From Shimia ponticola (GTDB lineage Bacteria; Pseudomonadota; Alphaproteobacteria; Rhodobacterales; Rhodobacteraceae): DNA of 64,000 nucleotides. The position numbers and the translations under genes are program-made. The notes below the pieces were generated by a model, which had not been told where the DNA came from, ran no database searches, and saw only the letters and a program-made list of their open reading frames with translations. Below, piece by piece: positions 44,900-54,512 of the stretch (positions are counted from its first letter, which is position 1; each line of letters opens with the position of its first letter). The stretch is taken from positions 186,001 through 250,000 of the forward strand of contig NZ_VCDK01000002.1 of NCBI RefSeq assembly GCF_007995215.1. The letters run 5' to 3'.

Positions 44900-45769
44900 C
44901 TAACGGTTTCTGTGCCGTCCTTCCCGCCACAGTGTGTATATGCCCGAGGCGATGACGATGGCGGACCCGATCAACATCAGCAAGTCAGGCCGTTCTCCGA
45001 AAATCAGGACACCGATGATCAGTGCAAAGACCATGCGTGTATAGCGGAACGGCGTCACAAAGCTGACTTCGCCGATCCGGGTGGCAATCAGAATAGCGTA
45101 GTAGGCGCAGACGCCGAGAACGATGGCGATCAATGCATAAATCGCCGTGTCCGATGCAGCCGGGCGCAAAGGCGTGCCGCCCGCCAGCAAAAGAAGCAGT
45201 CCGGTGGGGATGAGCGTCGCAAATCCAAGGAAGGCAAGCTGAAGCGTATGAACGCGCGCGGGGACCTTTCGGACGATCACGTCGCGCGCCGCCAAGCCCA
45301 ACATGCCGACTACGGCCCAGAGAGCGAGGGGGTCAAACCCCTGCATGCCCGGTCGGATAATCAACAGAACGCCAAAGAGCCCGATCAGAATCGCCGTCCA
45401 ACGACGCCATCCGACCTGTTCACCCAAAAAGAGCGCGGCGCCGACCGTCACCACCAAAGGAGCCGATTGCAGGATAGCTGACGCTGTGGACAATGGGATC
45501 AGTGCGATGGCCGTCACAAAACCAAACGTGCCGATCAGCTCGGCCACGTTGCGCAGAATAACCGGTGCGCTGACAAGGTCGCGGTGCCATAGCGAATGGC
45601 CTTGTCGCCATGCCATCACCGCAAAGACCGGGGTGCCGCCGATGCCAAGTGCCAGCACGATTTGCCCAATGGGCCAATCGCCTGCCATGATCTTGATCAT
45701 CATGTCTTCGAGCGCAAAGAGCGCCATGGCCAACGTCATCAACGCTGCGCCGCGCAAATTAGGAGTCAT
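44900..45769 (-). CDS. EamA-family (DMT) transporter
   Basis: This 289-residue inner-membrane protein has ten predicted membrane segments in two EamA repeats (first half MTLAMALFALEDMMIKIMAG onwards, second half WAVVGMLGLAARDVIV onwards). Such proteins export or import metabolites such as amino acids or nucleosides; the substrate is unknown. It begins 30 bp upstream of the 3' end of the fur-like gene on the same strand. A second EamA gene lies on the other strand at 46353. Confidence 0.88.
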   Translation of the reverse strand: MTPNLRGAALMTLAMALFALEDMMIKIMAGDWPIGQIVLALGIGGTPVFAVMAWRQGHSLWHRDLVSAPVILRNVAELIGTFGFVTAIALIPLSTASAILQSAPLVVTVGAALFLGEQVGWRRWTAILIGLFGVLLIIRPGMQGFDPLALWAVVGMLGLAARDVIVRKVPARVHTLQLAFLGFATLIPTGLLLLLAGGTPLRPAASDTAIYALIAIVLGVCAYYAILIATRIGEVSFVTPFRYTRMVFALIIGVLIFGERPDLLMLIGSAIVIASGIYTLWREGRHRNR

Positions 45770-45799
45770 GTGGTTTCCAAATGGCCGAGATGGGCTCTC

Positions 45800-46213
45800 T
45801 CAGGATTTTTTGGCAGGCGTACCATAAAGCTCCAGCCTGTGCCCTTTGAGCGTATAGCCCAGACGCTCTGCGATCTTTTCCTGAAGCGCCTCTATCTCTA
45901 GATCGACGAATTCGATGACTTCCCCGGTGGACAAATCAATCAGGTGGTCGTGGTGGTCGCGGTCAGCGTCTTCGTAGCGCGCGCGCCCGTCGCCGAACTC
46001 CAGTTTCTCAAGTATTCCGGCCTCTTCAAACAATTTGACCGTTCTGTAGACCGTCGCCAGGGAAATGCCCGCGTCGATTTCGGCGGCGCGTGCATAAAGC
46101 TGTTCGACATCGGGATGATCGTCGGATTCTTGCAGAACCTTGGCAATGACACGCCGCTGACCTGTCATCCGCAGGCCTTTGGTTTCGCAGCGCTGAATGA
46201 TGGTGTCGGTCAT
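45800..46213 (-). CDS. fur: Fur-family metalloregulator (Fur/Mur type)
   Basis: This 137-residue repressor has a winged HTH (LRMTGQRRVIAKVLQ, SLATVYRTVKLFEEAGIL) and the metal-binding dimer domain with DADRDHHDHLIDLSTGEVIEF. The two CxxC zinc motifs of E. coli Fur are absent, as in alphaproteobacterial Fur/Mur proteins that respond mostly to manganese. It could control iron or manganese uptake genes elsewhere. It is divergent from the second EamA transporter gene. Confidence 0.88.
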   Translation of the reverse strand: MTDTIIQRCETKGLRMTGQRRVIAKVLQESDDHPDVEQLYARAAEIDAGISLATVYRTVKLFEEAGILEKLEFGDGRARYEDADRDHHDHLIDLSTGEVIEFVDLEIEALQEKIAERLGYTLKGHRLELYGTPAKKS

Positions 46214-46352
46214 AGGGTCGGCGCCTAGTGTCTAAGGCTCATGGAATGAGTGTCCTGCGTGGATAGCGGGTGGGGCAGATGCGCTCAACCCCAGTTCGGC
46301 TGGAATAGGTTCGCTGACAATTGACTTCGACGCGTGCTTTCTGCACGGGGGA

Positions 46353-47249
46353 ATGATGCAATCAAAAGACAGCCTTGATACCTTTGGCATCATCTCGCTT
46401 GTGGCGTTCGCGCTGTTGCTGGCGTTCAACCAAGTGGCCATCGCAGTTGGCGGGGATGGGTTTCAACCGGTCTTCATGGCGGGATTGCGGTCGGTTGGGG
46501 CAGCGATTGTGTTGGCTGTCTGGACGCGGTTTCGACGCATCCCGATTGCCATTTCACGGGACCTATGGCCCATCGCGGCGCTGATGGGCGCGGTGTTCGG
46601 CGGCGAATTCATTCTGTTGTTTACAGCGCTGGATTTGACGAGCGTCTCACGGGCAAGCGTCATCTTCTATTCTATGCCGTTCTGGGCGACGCTCGGCGCC
46701 CATTTCCTGTTGCGAGAGCATATCTCACGGCAGAAAATCCTTGGGTTGGTTGCGGCATTTGCGGGTGTGACCCTGGCCATTTGGGACGGGACAAACGACG
46801 CCTCCGGCAGCCTTGCAGGTGATCTTGCCGCGTTGGGCGCGTCAACGGGTTGGGCGGCCATCTTATTGATTGTGAAGGGTAGCAAGGCCCGTGATCTGCC
46901 ACCAGAGGTCCAGCTGTTCTGGCAGGTGCTGGGCTCAATTCCGGTTTTAATGTTCGCTGCCCTGTTCTTTGGCCCGTTTGTCAGAGAGCTTGAGTTTGTT
47001 CACTGGGCTGTTTTGAGCTTTCAGATACTGTGTATCGCGTCTTTCGGATTTTTGTTCTGGTTTTGGTTGCTCAAGATCTATCCCGCCACAAGCGTCGCAT
47101 CATTCAGCTTTCTCTCACCCGTTTTCAGCGTCGCCCTTGGGGCGATGATTTTAGGTGAAGAGGTTGGCCCGAACCTTTTGCTTGCGCTTGGTTTTGTGGT
47201 TCTGGGATTGGTGCTGATCAATCGCCGTCAGGTGCCGCAGAAGGTTTGA
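46353..47249 (+). CDS. EamA-family (DMT) transporter
   Basis: This 298-residue protein has about ten membrane segments in two EamA repeats, starting FGIISLVAFALLLAFNQVAIAV and ending VGPNLLLALGFVVLGLVLIN. It is only distantly like the other EamA protein in the window. Its 3' end overlaps that of the convergent selO gene by 22 bases. The upstream gap (139 bp) shared with fur holds TTGACT at about 46320 as a possible -35. Substrate unknown. Confidence 0.88.
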   Translation: MMQSKDSLDTFGIISLVAFALLLAFNQVAIAVGGDGFQPVFMAGLRSVGAAIVLAVWTRFRRIPIAISRDLWPIAALMGAVFGGEFILLFTALDLTSVSRASVIFYSMPFWATLGAHFLLREHISRQKILGLVAAFAGVTLAIWDGTNDASGSLAGDLAALGASTGWAAILLIVKGSKARDLPPEVQLFWQVLGSIPVLMFAALFFGPFVRELEFVHWAVLSFQILCIASFGFLFWFWLLKIYPATSVASFSFLSPVFSVALGAMILGEEVGPNLLLALGFVVLGLVLINRRQVPQKV

Positions 47250-48628
47250 TGCACCACTTCGTCCGGTTCGGGTGGCCGCGTGTATGTGTCATCCTGCGGT
47301 CGTTCGAATGGGCGTGAAAGAACGTGGTTCAGGTCATTGAAAGCAGACCAATTTTCCGAAACTGCGGCTTGAATGGCAGCTTCGACCAAATGGTTGCGGG
47401 GAATGACCTGAGGGTTGGCTACCGACATCTTGTCCAAGTCTGGGTTCAGGCCGCGCCACGTGGTTAGCCACTCTTTGCCATCTTCGCTTTGGAAAACCTT
47501 CTGAGTATCAGGATCGTCGCTCAGTGAATTGAAAGTATTGGTGAAATCCGCGCCATCGTTTGTCATCAAGCTCAATAGAGCACCGAGATGATCAACTCCA
47601 GCATCATCCAGTGCGCCAAGCCCGATCTTTGCGCCAAACCTCTGCCGCCATGCGGTTTGGTAGGCATCGGCAAATCCATTGACGATGGCTGTGAAATCCT
47701 CAATCGCAGCGTCACGGTCCGGCATCAGCGGCAGCAGTGCGGTCGCAAATTGCGCCATGTTCCATGCGCCGATATTGGGTTGATTGGCATAGGCGTACCG
47801 GCCGCCGTGATCGATCGACGAAAACACGCGCGCCGGATGGTAGTCATCCATGAATGCACAAGGGCCGTAATCAATCGTGTCGCCCGCCACATGCGCATTG
47901 TCTGTGTTCATGACGCCATGAATAAAGCCGACAGACATCCACTGCGCGATCAGTTCGGCCTGAGCCTGAACGACTTGGCGCAGGAGGTCTGGAATGTCGT
48001 TTGCCGTGGGGTAATGGCGATCCATGACATGGTCCGCCAGTGTGCGCAGGTCGTCGATCTGACCCCGTGCGGCAAAGACCTGAAATGTCCCAACGCGGAT
48101 ATGGCTGCTTGCAACGCGTGTGACGATGGCTCCGGGCAAGGGGGCCTCACGCAAAACAGTCTCTCCGGTGGTCACAAGGGCAAGCGCGCGTGTCGTCGGA
48201 ATGCCAAGAGCCGCCATCGCCTCGGACACGAGGTATTCGCGCAGCGCGGGGCCGACCCAATTGCGCCCATCGCCTGCCCGGGAATAGGGCGTCGGGCCAG
48301 ACCCTTTGAGTTGGATGTCCCAGCGTCCGCCATCTTGGTCCAGAATTTCGCCAAGCAAAATGGCGCGTCCGTCGCCCAGTTGCGGGTTCCAGTTGCCGAA
48401 TTGGTGGCCTGCATAAAGGGCTGCGAGAGGCTCTGCACCGTCAGGCACGTCATTGCCACCAAAGATCGCGGCCCGTTCGGCCATGTCCATGTCAGGCAGG
48501 CCGAGCTGCTCGGCAAGGTCCGCGTTCCATGCACGTAACGTCGGTTCGCGTACCGGAGTCGCAGGGAGTTTGGTGTAAAACGCAGACGGGAGCCGCGCGT
48601 AGGAATTGTCAAACGCGATTTGGGTCAT
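47228..48628 (-). CDS. selO: Protein adenylyltransferase SelO
   Basis: This 466-residue member of the SelO/YdiU pseudokinase family transfers AMP to proteins. It shows YAGHQFGNWNPQLGDGRAILLGE, the kinase-like lysine in DIQLKGSGPTPYSRAGDG, and SVGFIHGVMNTDNAHVAGDTIDYGPCAFMD, the inverted-ATP-site region. Known SelO substrates relate to redox and central metabolism. The C-terminus ends FCGT with a single cysteine. Length is slightly below the E. coli protein. Confidence 0.94.
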   Translation of the reverse strand: MTQIAFDNSYARLPSAFYTKLPATPVREPTLRAWNADLAEQLGLPDMDMAERAAIFGGNDVPDGAEPLAALYAGHQFGNWNPQLGDGRAILLGEILDQDGGRWDIQLKGSGPTPYSRAGDGRNWVGPALREYLVSEAMAALGIPTTRALALVTTGETVLREAPLPGAIVTRVASSHIRVGTFQVFAARGQIDDLRTLADHVMDRHYPTANDIPDLLRQVVQAQAELIAQWMSVGFIHGVMNTDNAHVAGDTIDYGPCAFMDDYHPARVFSSIDHGGRYAYANQPNIGAWNMAQFATALLPLMPDRDAAIEDFTAIVNGFADAYQTAWRQRFGAKIGLGALDDAGVDHLGALLSLMTNDGADFTNTFNSLSDDPDTQKVFQSEDGKEWLTTWRGLNPDLDKMSVANPQVIPRNHLVEAAIQAAVSENWSAFNDLNHVLSRPFERPQDDTYTRPPEPDEVVHQTFCGT

Positions 48629-49074
48629 GTGAGCCTGCGTGTCATCAGGCCATAGCGGCCCCGCATTTGGAAACCGGTCTTTTCATACATGGCGATGGCC
48701 GTCGTGTTGTCATGGTCGACTTCTAGATGGACCGCCGTGATCTGTGCCTCGGCGAGGTAGCGCCCAACGGCGAGAAGCACCTCTGAACCCAAACCGCGAC
48801 CGCGCACCTTTGGCCGAAGATAGACTTCGTCGACAAAGGCGTCCTTGCCGCCGAATTCAATGGACCAGCCATAGGTGATGACCACGTAGCCAATCGGTGC
48901 GATCCGAGGTCCGATGATAAAAACTTCGCCCAAATGGGAGCCGTCCAATAGAGGCATGAGCGCGTTGTGGCGATGTGCGTCGTCTGCCTCTGTTCCTTCT
49001 TCTGCGTGGAATGATGCCATGAGCGGCAGAATACGCGGCGCGTCCTCTGGCGTGGCCTTGTGTATGGCGGTCAT
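48625..49074 (-). CDS. GNAT-family N-acetyltransferase
   Basis: This 149-residue acetyltransferase has FVDEVYLRPKVRGRGLGSEVL as acetyl-CoA site and AIAMYEKTGFQMRGRYGLM at the end; the N-terminus is HKATPEDAPRILPLMASFH. It overlaps selO (ATGA) and the nucleoside hydrolase gene (49071-49074), so the three genes form a tight operon. The acceptor is unknown. Confidence 0.88.
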   Translation of the reverse strand: MTAIHKATPEDAPRILPLMASFHAEEGTEADDAHRHNALMPLLDGSHLGEVFIIGPRIAPIGYVVITYGWSIEFGGKDAFVDEVYLRPKVRGRGLGSEVLLAVGRYLAEAQITAVHLEVDHDNTTAIAMYEKTGFQMRGRYGLMTRRLT

Positions 49075-50006
49075 AGGGTGGCCAGTCGCGTCGTCAGAAG
49101 GTCAAAGAACCGGTCGCGGTCACCATCTCCAAGGAACAGCGCGTTGGGCGCACGATCGGTGACACCCCACCAGTCTGCGACTGTCATGCCGCGCGTCAGA
49201 GGTGATGCGACCTCAATCTCGACATTGATGGTGCGCCCGCTGAACAGGGTGGGATCAAGCAGGTGCGCGATGACACAAGGGTCATGCAAGGGCGCGCCCT
49301 TGGTGCCGTATTTTGCGGTATCGAAGCGTTCAAAGAAGTCTGTCCAACCAGCGATGGCGTCGCCCACGGGTGTCTTCAGCGCGCGCAAACCGGCGATCCA
49401 GTCCTGTGACGTCAGCATCTTGTGCGTAAGATCAAGCGAGGCGACCGTAAGCTTGATCCCTGATCCAAAGACATGTGCGGCGGCCTCTGGGTCAACAAAG
49501 ATGTTGAATTCTGCAGCAGGCGTGATGTTGCCAACCTCGAAATAGGCCCCTCCCATCAGGACAATTTCCTGAATGCCCTCTGCGATCTCGGGGTCTTGGA
49601 TGAGTGCCGAAGCAATGTTGGTCAGCGGGCCGAGCGGGCACAAGGTAACGGAATTCGGCTCTGCGGCCCGGCAGGTTTCGATAATGAAATCAACGCCGTG
49701 CTTTTCCTGCACGGGCATTGCAGGCTCGGGCAGGTCGGCACCATCGAGACCGGTTTGCCCATGAACATGTTCGGCAGTGCGCAGATCACGCGCGATGGGG
49801 CGGTCACAGCCTGCGTAGATTTGTATGTCAGGTCGCCCAGCGAGTTCGCAGGTCACGCGGGCGTTCCGCGTCGTCAGGTCAAGCGGTACGTTCCCGGCGA
49901 CGGTGGTGATGCCCAAGACCTCTAATTCAGGGGAGGCCAGTGCGAGGCAAATCGCGACGGCATCGTCTTGGCCGGGATCGGTGTCGATGATGATCTTGCG
50001 TGTCAT
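49071..50006 (-). CDS. Nucleoside hydrolase (IUNH family)
   Basis: This 311-residue hydrolase cleaves the N-glycosidic bond of ribonucleosides for base and ribose salvage. The calcium-binding aspartate cluster is KIIIDTDPGQDDAVAI at the N-terminus; LCPLGPLTNIASAL, IVLMGGAYFEVGN and APLHDPCVIAHLLDP are further family marks. The ATG at 50006 is chosen over an upstream start that adds 15 unrelated residues. It leads the operon with the GNAT and selO genes. Specificity cannot be read from sequence. Confidence 0.92.
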   Translation of the reverse strand: MTRKIIIDTDPGQDDAVAICLALASPELEVLGITTVAGNVPLDLTTRNARVTCELAGRPDIQIYAGCDRPIARDLRTAEHVHGQTGLDGADLPEPAMPVQEKHGVDFIIETCRAAEPNSVTLCPLGPLTNIASALIQDPEIAEGIQEIVLMGGAYFEVGNITPAAEFNIFVDPEAAAHVFGSGIKLTVASLDLTHKMLTSQDWIAGLRALKTPVGDAIAGWTDFFERFDTAKYGTKGAPLHDPCVIAHLLDPTLFSGRTINVEIEVASPLTRGMTVADWWGVTDRAPNALFLGDGDRDRFFDLLTTRLATL

Positions 50007-50159
50007 GAGGAGTAAGTGAGGCGCGTGGCGACAAATGTCTAGCGCTTGCATGGATTTCTGCCGCTGGTCCGGCCCGGCTCGCCTTGCGGCAGCTTGGGCT
50101 GCCCTTGATCGCTGAGTGTAGCCGCCTCTCGCGCCTTTCAGAAAGACGAATGGATGAGG

Positions 50160-50972
50160 TTAGCGCTCGGCGGCTTTGGCTTCGTTCCAAAGTGCATCCA
50201 TGTCTTCAAGACTTGCATCCTCTGGGCTTGACCCGCGCTTGGCCAAGGCGGCTTCGATGTACTCAAAACGGCGTGTGAATTTGGCGTTGGTCCCACGCAG
50301 GGCTGCTTCGGGGTCAACGCCCAGATGCCTACTGATATTGACCATCACAAAAAGCAGGTCGCCGAATTCGTCCTGAATGGCATCTGCATCCGTTGTTTCG
50401 CGCGCCGCGATCAGTTCACGTGTTTCTTCGGTAAGCTTGTCCAGAACATCCTCGGGATCGGTCCAGTCAAACCCGACACGCGCGGCACGTTTTTGCAATT
50501 TGAGCGCACGCAGTAAGGCCGGTAGGCCAAGAGCCACACCATCGAGCGTCCCTTTTTGGGCTTGGCCTGCGCGTTCAGCGGCCTTGATCGTTTCCCAGTC
50601 CGCAACCTGTTGTTCAGCAGTTTTGTCGCGGCTTTCATTTCCAAAGACATGGGGGTGGCGAGCGACCATCTTGTCGCTGATCTTGTCCGCGATTGAGGCA
50701 AAGGTGAACAGATCCCGTTCTTCTCCGATTGCGGCGTGATAGACGGTTTGCAACAGAAGATCGCCCAATTCGCCTTCCAACTCGTCCCAGGCCTCCCGTT
50801 CGATGGCGTCCGCGACCTCATAGGCCTCCTCGATTGTGTAGGGGGCGATGGTCTGAAACGTCTGTTCGATGTCCCATGGGCAGCCGGTTTCGGGGTCGCG
50901 CAGGCGGCGCATGATTTCCAAAAGCCGAGGCATGCCGCCCTTGGGGTCAAAGACCAGCTCATTTTTGTCCAT
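50160..50972 (-). CDS. mazG: Nucleoside triphosphate pyrophosphohydrolase MazG
   Basis: The product (270 aa) hydrolyses NTPs and dNTPs to monophosphates, limiting misincorporation and affecting ppGpp. It has two MazG domains: the first with CPWDIEQTFQTIAPYTIEEAYEV and ELEGELGDLLLQTVYH, the second with KLTEETRELIAA and IQDEFGDLLFVMVNISRHL, each carrying the ExxE and ExxD metal sites. It is divergent from the amidohydrolase gene, 47 bp away. Confidence 0.95.
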   Translation of the reverse strand: MDKNELVFDPKGGMPRLLEIMRRLRDPETGCPWDIEQTFQTIAPYTIEEAYEVADAIEREAWDELEGELGDLLLQTVYHAAIGEERDLFTFASIADKISDKMVARHPHVFGNESRDKTAEQQVADWETIKAAERAGQAQKGTLDGVALGLPALLRALKLQKRAARVGFDWTDPEDVLDKLTEETRELIAARETTDADAIQDEFGDLLFVMVNISRHLGVDPEAALRGTNAKFTRRFEYIEAALAKRGSSPEDASLEDMDALWNEAKAAER

Positions 50973-51019
50973 TGCGGCCCTCGTTTTGGCATGGTTCGGT
51001 GGTGATAGGAGGATAGCCC

Positions 51020-52198
51020 ATGCCCATCGTCAACCGGATAGCAGAGTTTGCCGAGGACATGACCCTTTGGCGGCGGCATCTGCATCAACATCCGGAGCTT
51101 GGCTTTGCGTGTCACGACACGGCAGAGTTTGTGGTCGCGCGCCTAAAGGAGTTCGGGATCACCGATATTCACACCGGCATCGCGACCAGCGGCGTGATTG
51201 CGGTGATCAATGGGAGGGGTGCAGGACCTGTCATTGGGTTGCGGGCAGATATGGATGCGCTCCCGATGGAAGAGACCACGGGCGCGGATTGGGCCAGTAC
51301 GCGTGCTGGTGCCATGCATGCCTGTGGCCATGATGGGCATACAACAATGTTGCTGGGGGCAGCGCGTTACCTTGCCGAAACGCGGAATTTCGCCGGGCAG
51401 GTTGTGCTGATCTTTCAGCCTGCCGAGGAAAATGGGGGCGGCGCCGGTGTCATGGTCGAAGACGGATTGATGGAGCGTTTCGGCATCGAACAGGTCTATG
51501 CGCTGCACAACGCGCCCGGGTTTGAGCCCGGCGGGTTTTACACGAAAGCCGGGCCGATTATGGCGGCGGTAGATACGGTTCATGTGACGGTCAAAGGTGT
51601 TGGTGGACACGCAGCGCTACCCCATACCACCAAGGATCCGATCGTTGCGGCTGTGGCGATGGTGCAGGCGATGCAGACGATCGTTAGCCGCAATCACTAT
51701 GCGCTGGATGATCTTGTGGTGTCAGTCACGCAAATCCATGCGGGCAGCGCCGACAATATCGTCCCGGAAAGCGCCTATATCTGCGCGACGGTCCGGACCT
51801 TTGACAAGTCCGTGCAGGACATGGTCGAAAAACGCATGCGCGAGATTGTTGAAGGCACGGCGGCTGCACATGGCCTGACCGCCGACCTGACATATGAGCG
51901 TGGTTATCCGGCGACGGTAAATGATGCAGGGCGCGCGGCATTTGCCGCCGAGGTCGCACGGGAGATCAGCGCCACGGTGGACGATGACATGGGACGGGAA
52001 ATGGGGGCAGAGGATTTCAGCTTCATGCTCGAAGCACGACCCGGCGCTTACCTGTTCATAGGGCAGGGCGAGAGCGCCGGATTGCATCACCCGGCCTATG
52101 ACTTCAACGATGAGATCGCCCCAGTTGGTGCGTCGTTTTTCGCCCGCGTCGTGGAACGGGCCGCGCCGTTGGGCGCAGATATGGAGACCGCGGCATGA
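51020..52198 (+). CDS. M20-family amidohydrolase
   Basis: This 392-residue metallohydrolase of the hippurate hydrolase/IAA-amino-acid hydrolase group has IGLRADMDALPMEETTG, the metal-ligand MHACGHDGHTTMLLGAARYL, and a dimerisation domain (VHVTVKGVGGHAALPHTTKDP). The C-terminal metal site includes GAEDFSFML. It cleaves an N-acyl or amide bond; the substrate is unknown. It is the first gene of an operon with an aminotransferase (ATGA overlap) and two ureohydrolases, which hints at a nitrogenous, perhaps guanidino, compound. Confidence 0.9.
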   Translation: MPIVNRIAEFAEDMTLWRRHLHQHPELGFACHDTAEFVVARLKEFGITDIHTGIATSGVIAVINGRGAGPVIGLRADMDALPMEETTGADWASTRAGAMHACGHDGHTTMLLGAARYLAETRNFAGQVVLIFQPAEENGGGAGVMVEDGLMERFGIEQVYALHNAPGFEPGGFYTKAGPIMAAVDTVHVTVKGVGGHAALPHTTKDPIVAAVAMVQAMQTIVSRNHYALDDLVVSVTQIHAGSADNIVPESAYICATVRTFDKSVQDMVEKRMREIVEGTAAAHGLTADLTYERGYPATVNDAGRAAFAAEVAREISATVDDDMGREMGAEDFSFMLEARPGAYLFIGQGESAGLHHPAYDFNDEIAPVGASFFARVVERAAPLGADMETAA

Positions 52199-53541
52199 AT
52201 GATCTGGCGCAGATGGATTTCGCCCATGCGTTGCATCCCTGGCAGTTCACCGGGGCGGACACGCCGCCCATGGTCGTGTCGCGTGGCGAAGGCTGCTATC
52301 TTTGGGATGCACAGGGCACGCAGTATCTGGATGCCGTGGGCGGGCTTTGGTGCACCAATGTCGGCTTGGGTCGCAAGGACATGGCACAGGCCATTGCAGC
52401 GCAGGCCGAGAAACTGGCGTTTTCATCCACCTTTGTGGACATGACCAACGATCCGGCAGCCGAGCTGGCAGCGCGGCTGGCGCATCTGGCACCCACGGGC
52501 ATCAATCACGTGCATTTCACGACCGGCGGCTCGACTGCCATCGATAGCGCGTACCGGATGGCCTGTTTTGTGCAGGCTGCGCGCGGCTTCAAAGGGCGAA
52601 CCCACATGGTCGCGCGGCAGCACTCCTATCACGGTTCGACGTTCATCAGCATGTCTCTGGGCTTGCGCAACGGCGACCGCGCGCCGGAATTTGCCTATGA
52701 AACCGAAACGATCCACCACCTGAGCGCGCCTTATGTCTATAGGGATAATGTGACGGTCGAGGAGCTTGTCGCCGAGTTCGAGGCCAAGATTGCCGAGGTG
52801 GGCGCAGAGAAGATCGCGGCGTTTTTTGCAGAGCCTATTCAGGCGTCTGGCGGGGTGCTTGTACCGCCAGAGGGCTATCTGAAGGCGATGTGGGAGGTGT
52901 GTCAAAGGCACGGTATTCTCTTTGTTGCCGACGAGGTTGTGACTGCTTTTGGCCGTCTGGGTCATATGTTTGCATCCGAGACCCGCTATGGCGTGCGGCC
53001 CGACATCATTTGCTGCGCGAAAGGTTTGTCGTCGGGCTATCAGCCGATTGGCGCAATGCTGTTTTCCGAAGAAATCTGGGACACGCTGACGGCGAAGCCC
53101 CAGTGGTACACGTCGGGCTTCACATATTCGGGCCATCCTGTGGCCTGCGCGGCTGCGCTCAAGAATTTGCAGATTATCGAGCAAGAAGGGCTGCTGGAGA
53201 ACGCGATCAAGGTCGGTGCGGTTCTGCAAGAGGGCATGGCAGGTCTGATTGACCTGCCGACCGTGGGCAATGTGCGGGGCGAGGCGCTGATTGCGTGTGT
53301 CGAGAATGTAGCTGACAAAGAAACCAAGGCCTTGCTGCCTGATGAATTGGATATCGGCAAACGCGTGTCCGACGCTGCCGAGGCGCGAGGCCTCTTGGTC
53401 AGGCCCATCGGCCATTTGAACGTGATGTCACCGCCCTTGATCCTGACCGAAGATCAGGCTGGTTTCATCGTTGACACACTGGGTGCGGCGATCATGGATG
53501 CGGCGGATGGTTTGGTCCGAGAAGGTGTGAGGTTGGGCTGA
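52195..53541 (+). CDS. Class III aminotransferase
   Basis: This 448-residue PLP enzyme is of the omega-amino-acid type. The cofactor site is visible as FVADEVVTAFGRLGHMFA and the lysine in DIICCAKGLSSGYQPIGA; HSYHGSTFISMSLG and TTGGSTAIDSAYRMA are family marks. It probably moves an amino group from an amine or omega-amino acid to pyruvate or 2-oxoglutarate. It is coupled to the upstream amidohydrolase and to the downstream ureohydrolase (TGATG). Confidence 0.92.
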   Translation: MNDLAQMDFAHALHPWQFTGADTPPMVVSRGEGCYLWDAQGTQYLDAVGGLWCTNVGLGRKDMAQAIAAQAEKLAFSSTFVDMTNDPAAELAARLAHLAPTGINHVHFTTGGSTAIDSAYRMACFVQAARGFKGRTHMVARQHSYHGSTFISMSLGLRNGDRAPEFAYETETIHHLSAPYVYRDNVTVEELVAEFEAKIAEVGAEKIAAFFAEPIQASGGVLVPPEGYLKAMWEVCQRHGILFVADEVVTAFGRLGHMFASETRYGVRPDIICCAKGLSSGYQPIGAMLFSEEIWDTLTAKPQWYTSGFTYSGHPVACAAALKNLQIIEQEGLLENAIKVGAVLQEGMAGLIDLPTVGNVRGEALIACVENVADKETKALLPDELDIGKRVSDAAEARGLLVRPIGHLNVMSPPLILTEDQAGFIVDTLGAAIMDAADGLVREGVRLG

Positions 53542-54512
53542 TGGCATTAAAAGATGCGGCAAATGATGTGGACAATGCGCTGACGCGCGATGGCTATCGC
53601 GGGCATTCGTTTGAGAACGCTTTCGGTGGAGTGCTGTCTTTCATGCGGCGCACCTATACGAAGGATTTGACCGGGGTCGATCTTGCCGTGACGGGCGTGC
53701 CATTCGATCAGGCTGTGACCCACCGGACTGGAACACGTTTTGGCCCGCGCGCGATACGCGAGGCGTCCACCTTGCAACCCTGTGATCCGCCATACGGATG
53801 GGACATTGACCCGCTGACGGATTTCAACGTGGCTGACTATGGCGACTTGGCATTCGACTATGCCAAGACCAGCGAATTTCCAAAGGCACTGACGGACCAT
53901 ATTCGCGGTATTCTCGCGGCGGGCGCAGGCTCGCTCGTCCTTGGCGGGGATCACTACATTTCCTATCCAATCCTAAGGGCTTATGCCGAAAAGTTCGGGC
54001 CAATGTCCCTGCTTCAGTTCGATGCGCATAGTGATCTTTGGGTCGATGATGACTTTGACCGGATAGACCATGGCACGATGTTCTACAAAGCGGTCAAAGA
54101 GGGTTTGATCGTACCGGAACGTTCGGTGCAGGTCGGCATCCGAACGGTTGTCGAGGATTTCATGGGCATGAACGTGATTGATGCACCCGAGGTCCACGAC
54201 GGGTGGAAAGAAGCGGTGAAGAAAATCAAAGAAATTCTGGGAGATAACCCGGTTTACCTAACCTTTGACATTGACTGCCTTGACCCAGCTTTTGCGCCTG
54301 GAACAGGAACACCCGTTGCCGGAGGGCTCAGTTCCGCGCAGGCGCTTGCCATGTTGCGGGCATTGCGTGGCATTAATGTCGTTGGGTGTGACGTCGTTGA
54401 GGTGTCGCCGCCGTTTGATACCACAGGCGCAACGGCGGTGGCGGGATCGCAGGTGGCGATGGAGCTTATGTGCCTATACTGTTGGAACCTCAGGAAAAAA
54501 GCCAATGCCTAA
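53541..54512 (+). CDS. Agmatinase/ureohydrolase family protein, copy 1
   Basis: This 323-residue member of the ureohydrolase superfamily has the manganese ligands in VLGGDHYISYPIL, LLQFDAHSDLWVDDD and YLTFDIDCLDPAFAPGTGTP, with PFDTTGATAVAGSQ near the end. Such enzymes hydrolyse a guanidino compound (agmatine, guanidinobutyrate, guanidinopropionate and others) to urea and an amine. Which one is not decided by sequence. It overlaps copy 2 by 8 bp. Urea released here could feed the urease in the same window. Confidence 0.9.
   Translation: MALKDAANDVDNALTRDGYRGHSFENAFGGVLSFMRRTYTKDLTGVDLAVTGVPFDQAVTHRTGTRFGPRAIREASTLQPCDPPYGWDIDPLTDFNVADYGDLAFDYAKTSEFPKALTDHIRGILAAGAGSLVLGGDHYISYPILRAYAEKFGPMSLLQFDAHSDLWVDDDFDRIDHGTMFYKAVKEGLIVPERSVQVGIRTVVEDFMGMNVIDAPEVHDGWKEAVKKIKEILGDNPVYLTFDIDCLDPAFAPGTGTPVAGGLSSAQALAMLRALRGINVVGCDVVEVSPPFDTTGATAVAGSQVAMELMCLYCWNLRKKANA

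Noticed and set aside
50058-50092. CTGCCGC/GCGGCAG stem between mazG and the nucleoside hydrolase gene as a terminator.
   Set aside because: The loop is 21 bases and no T-run follows on the minus strand.
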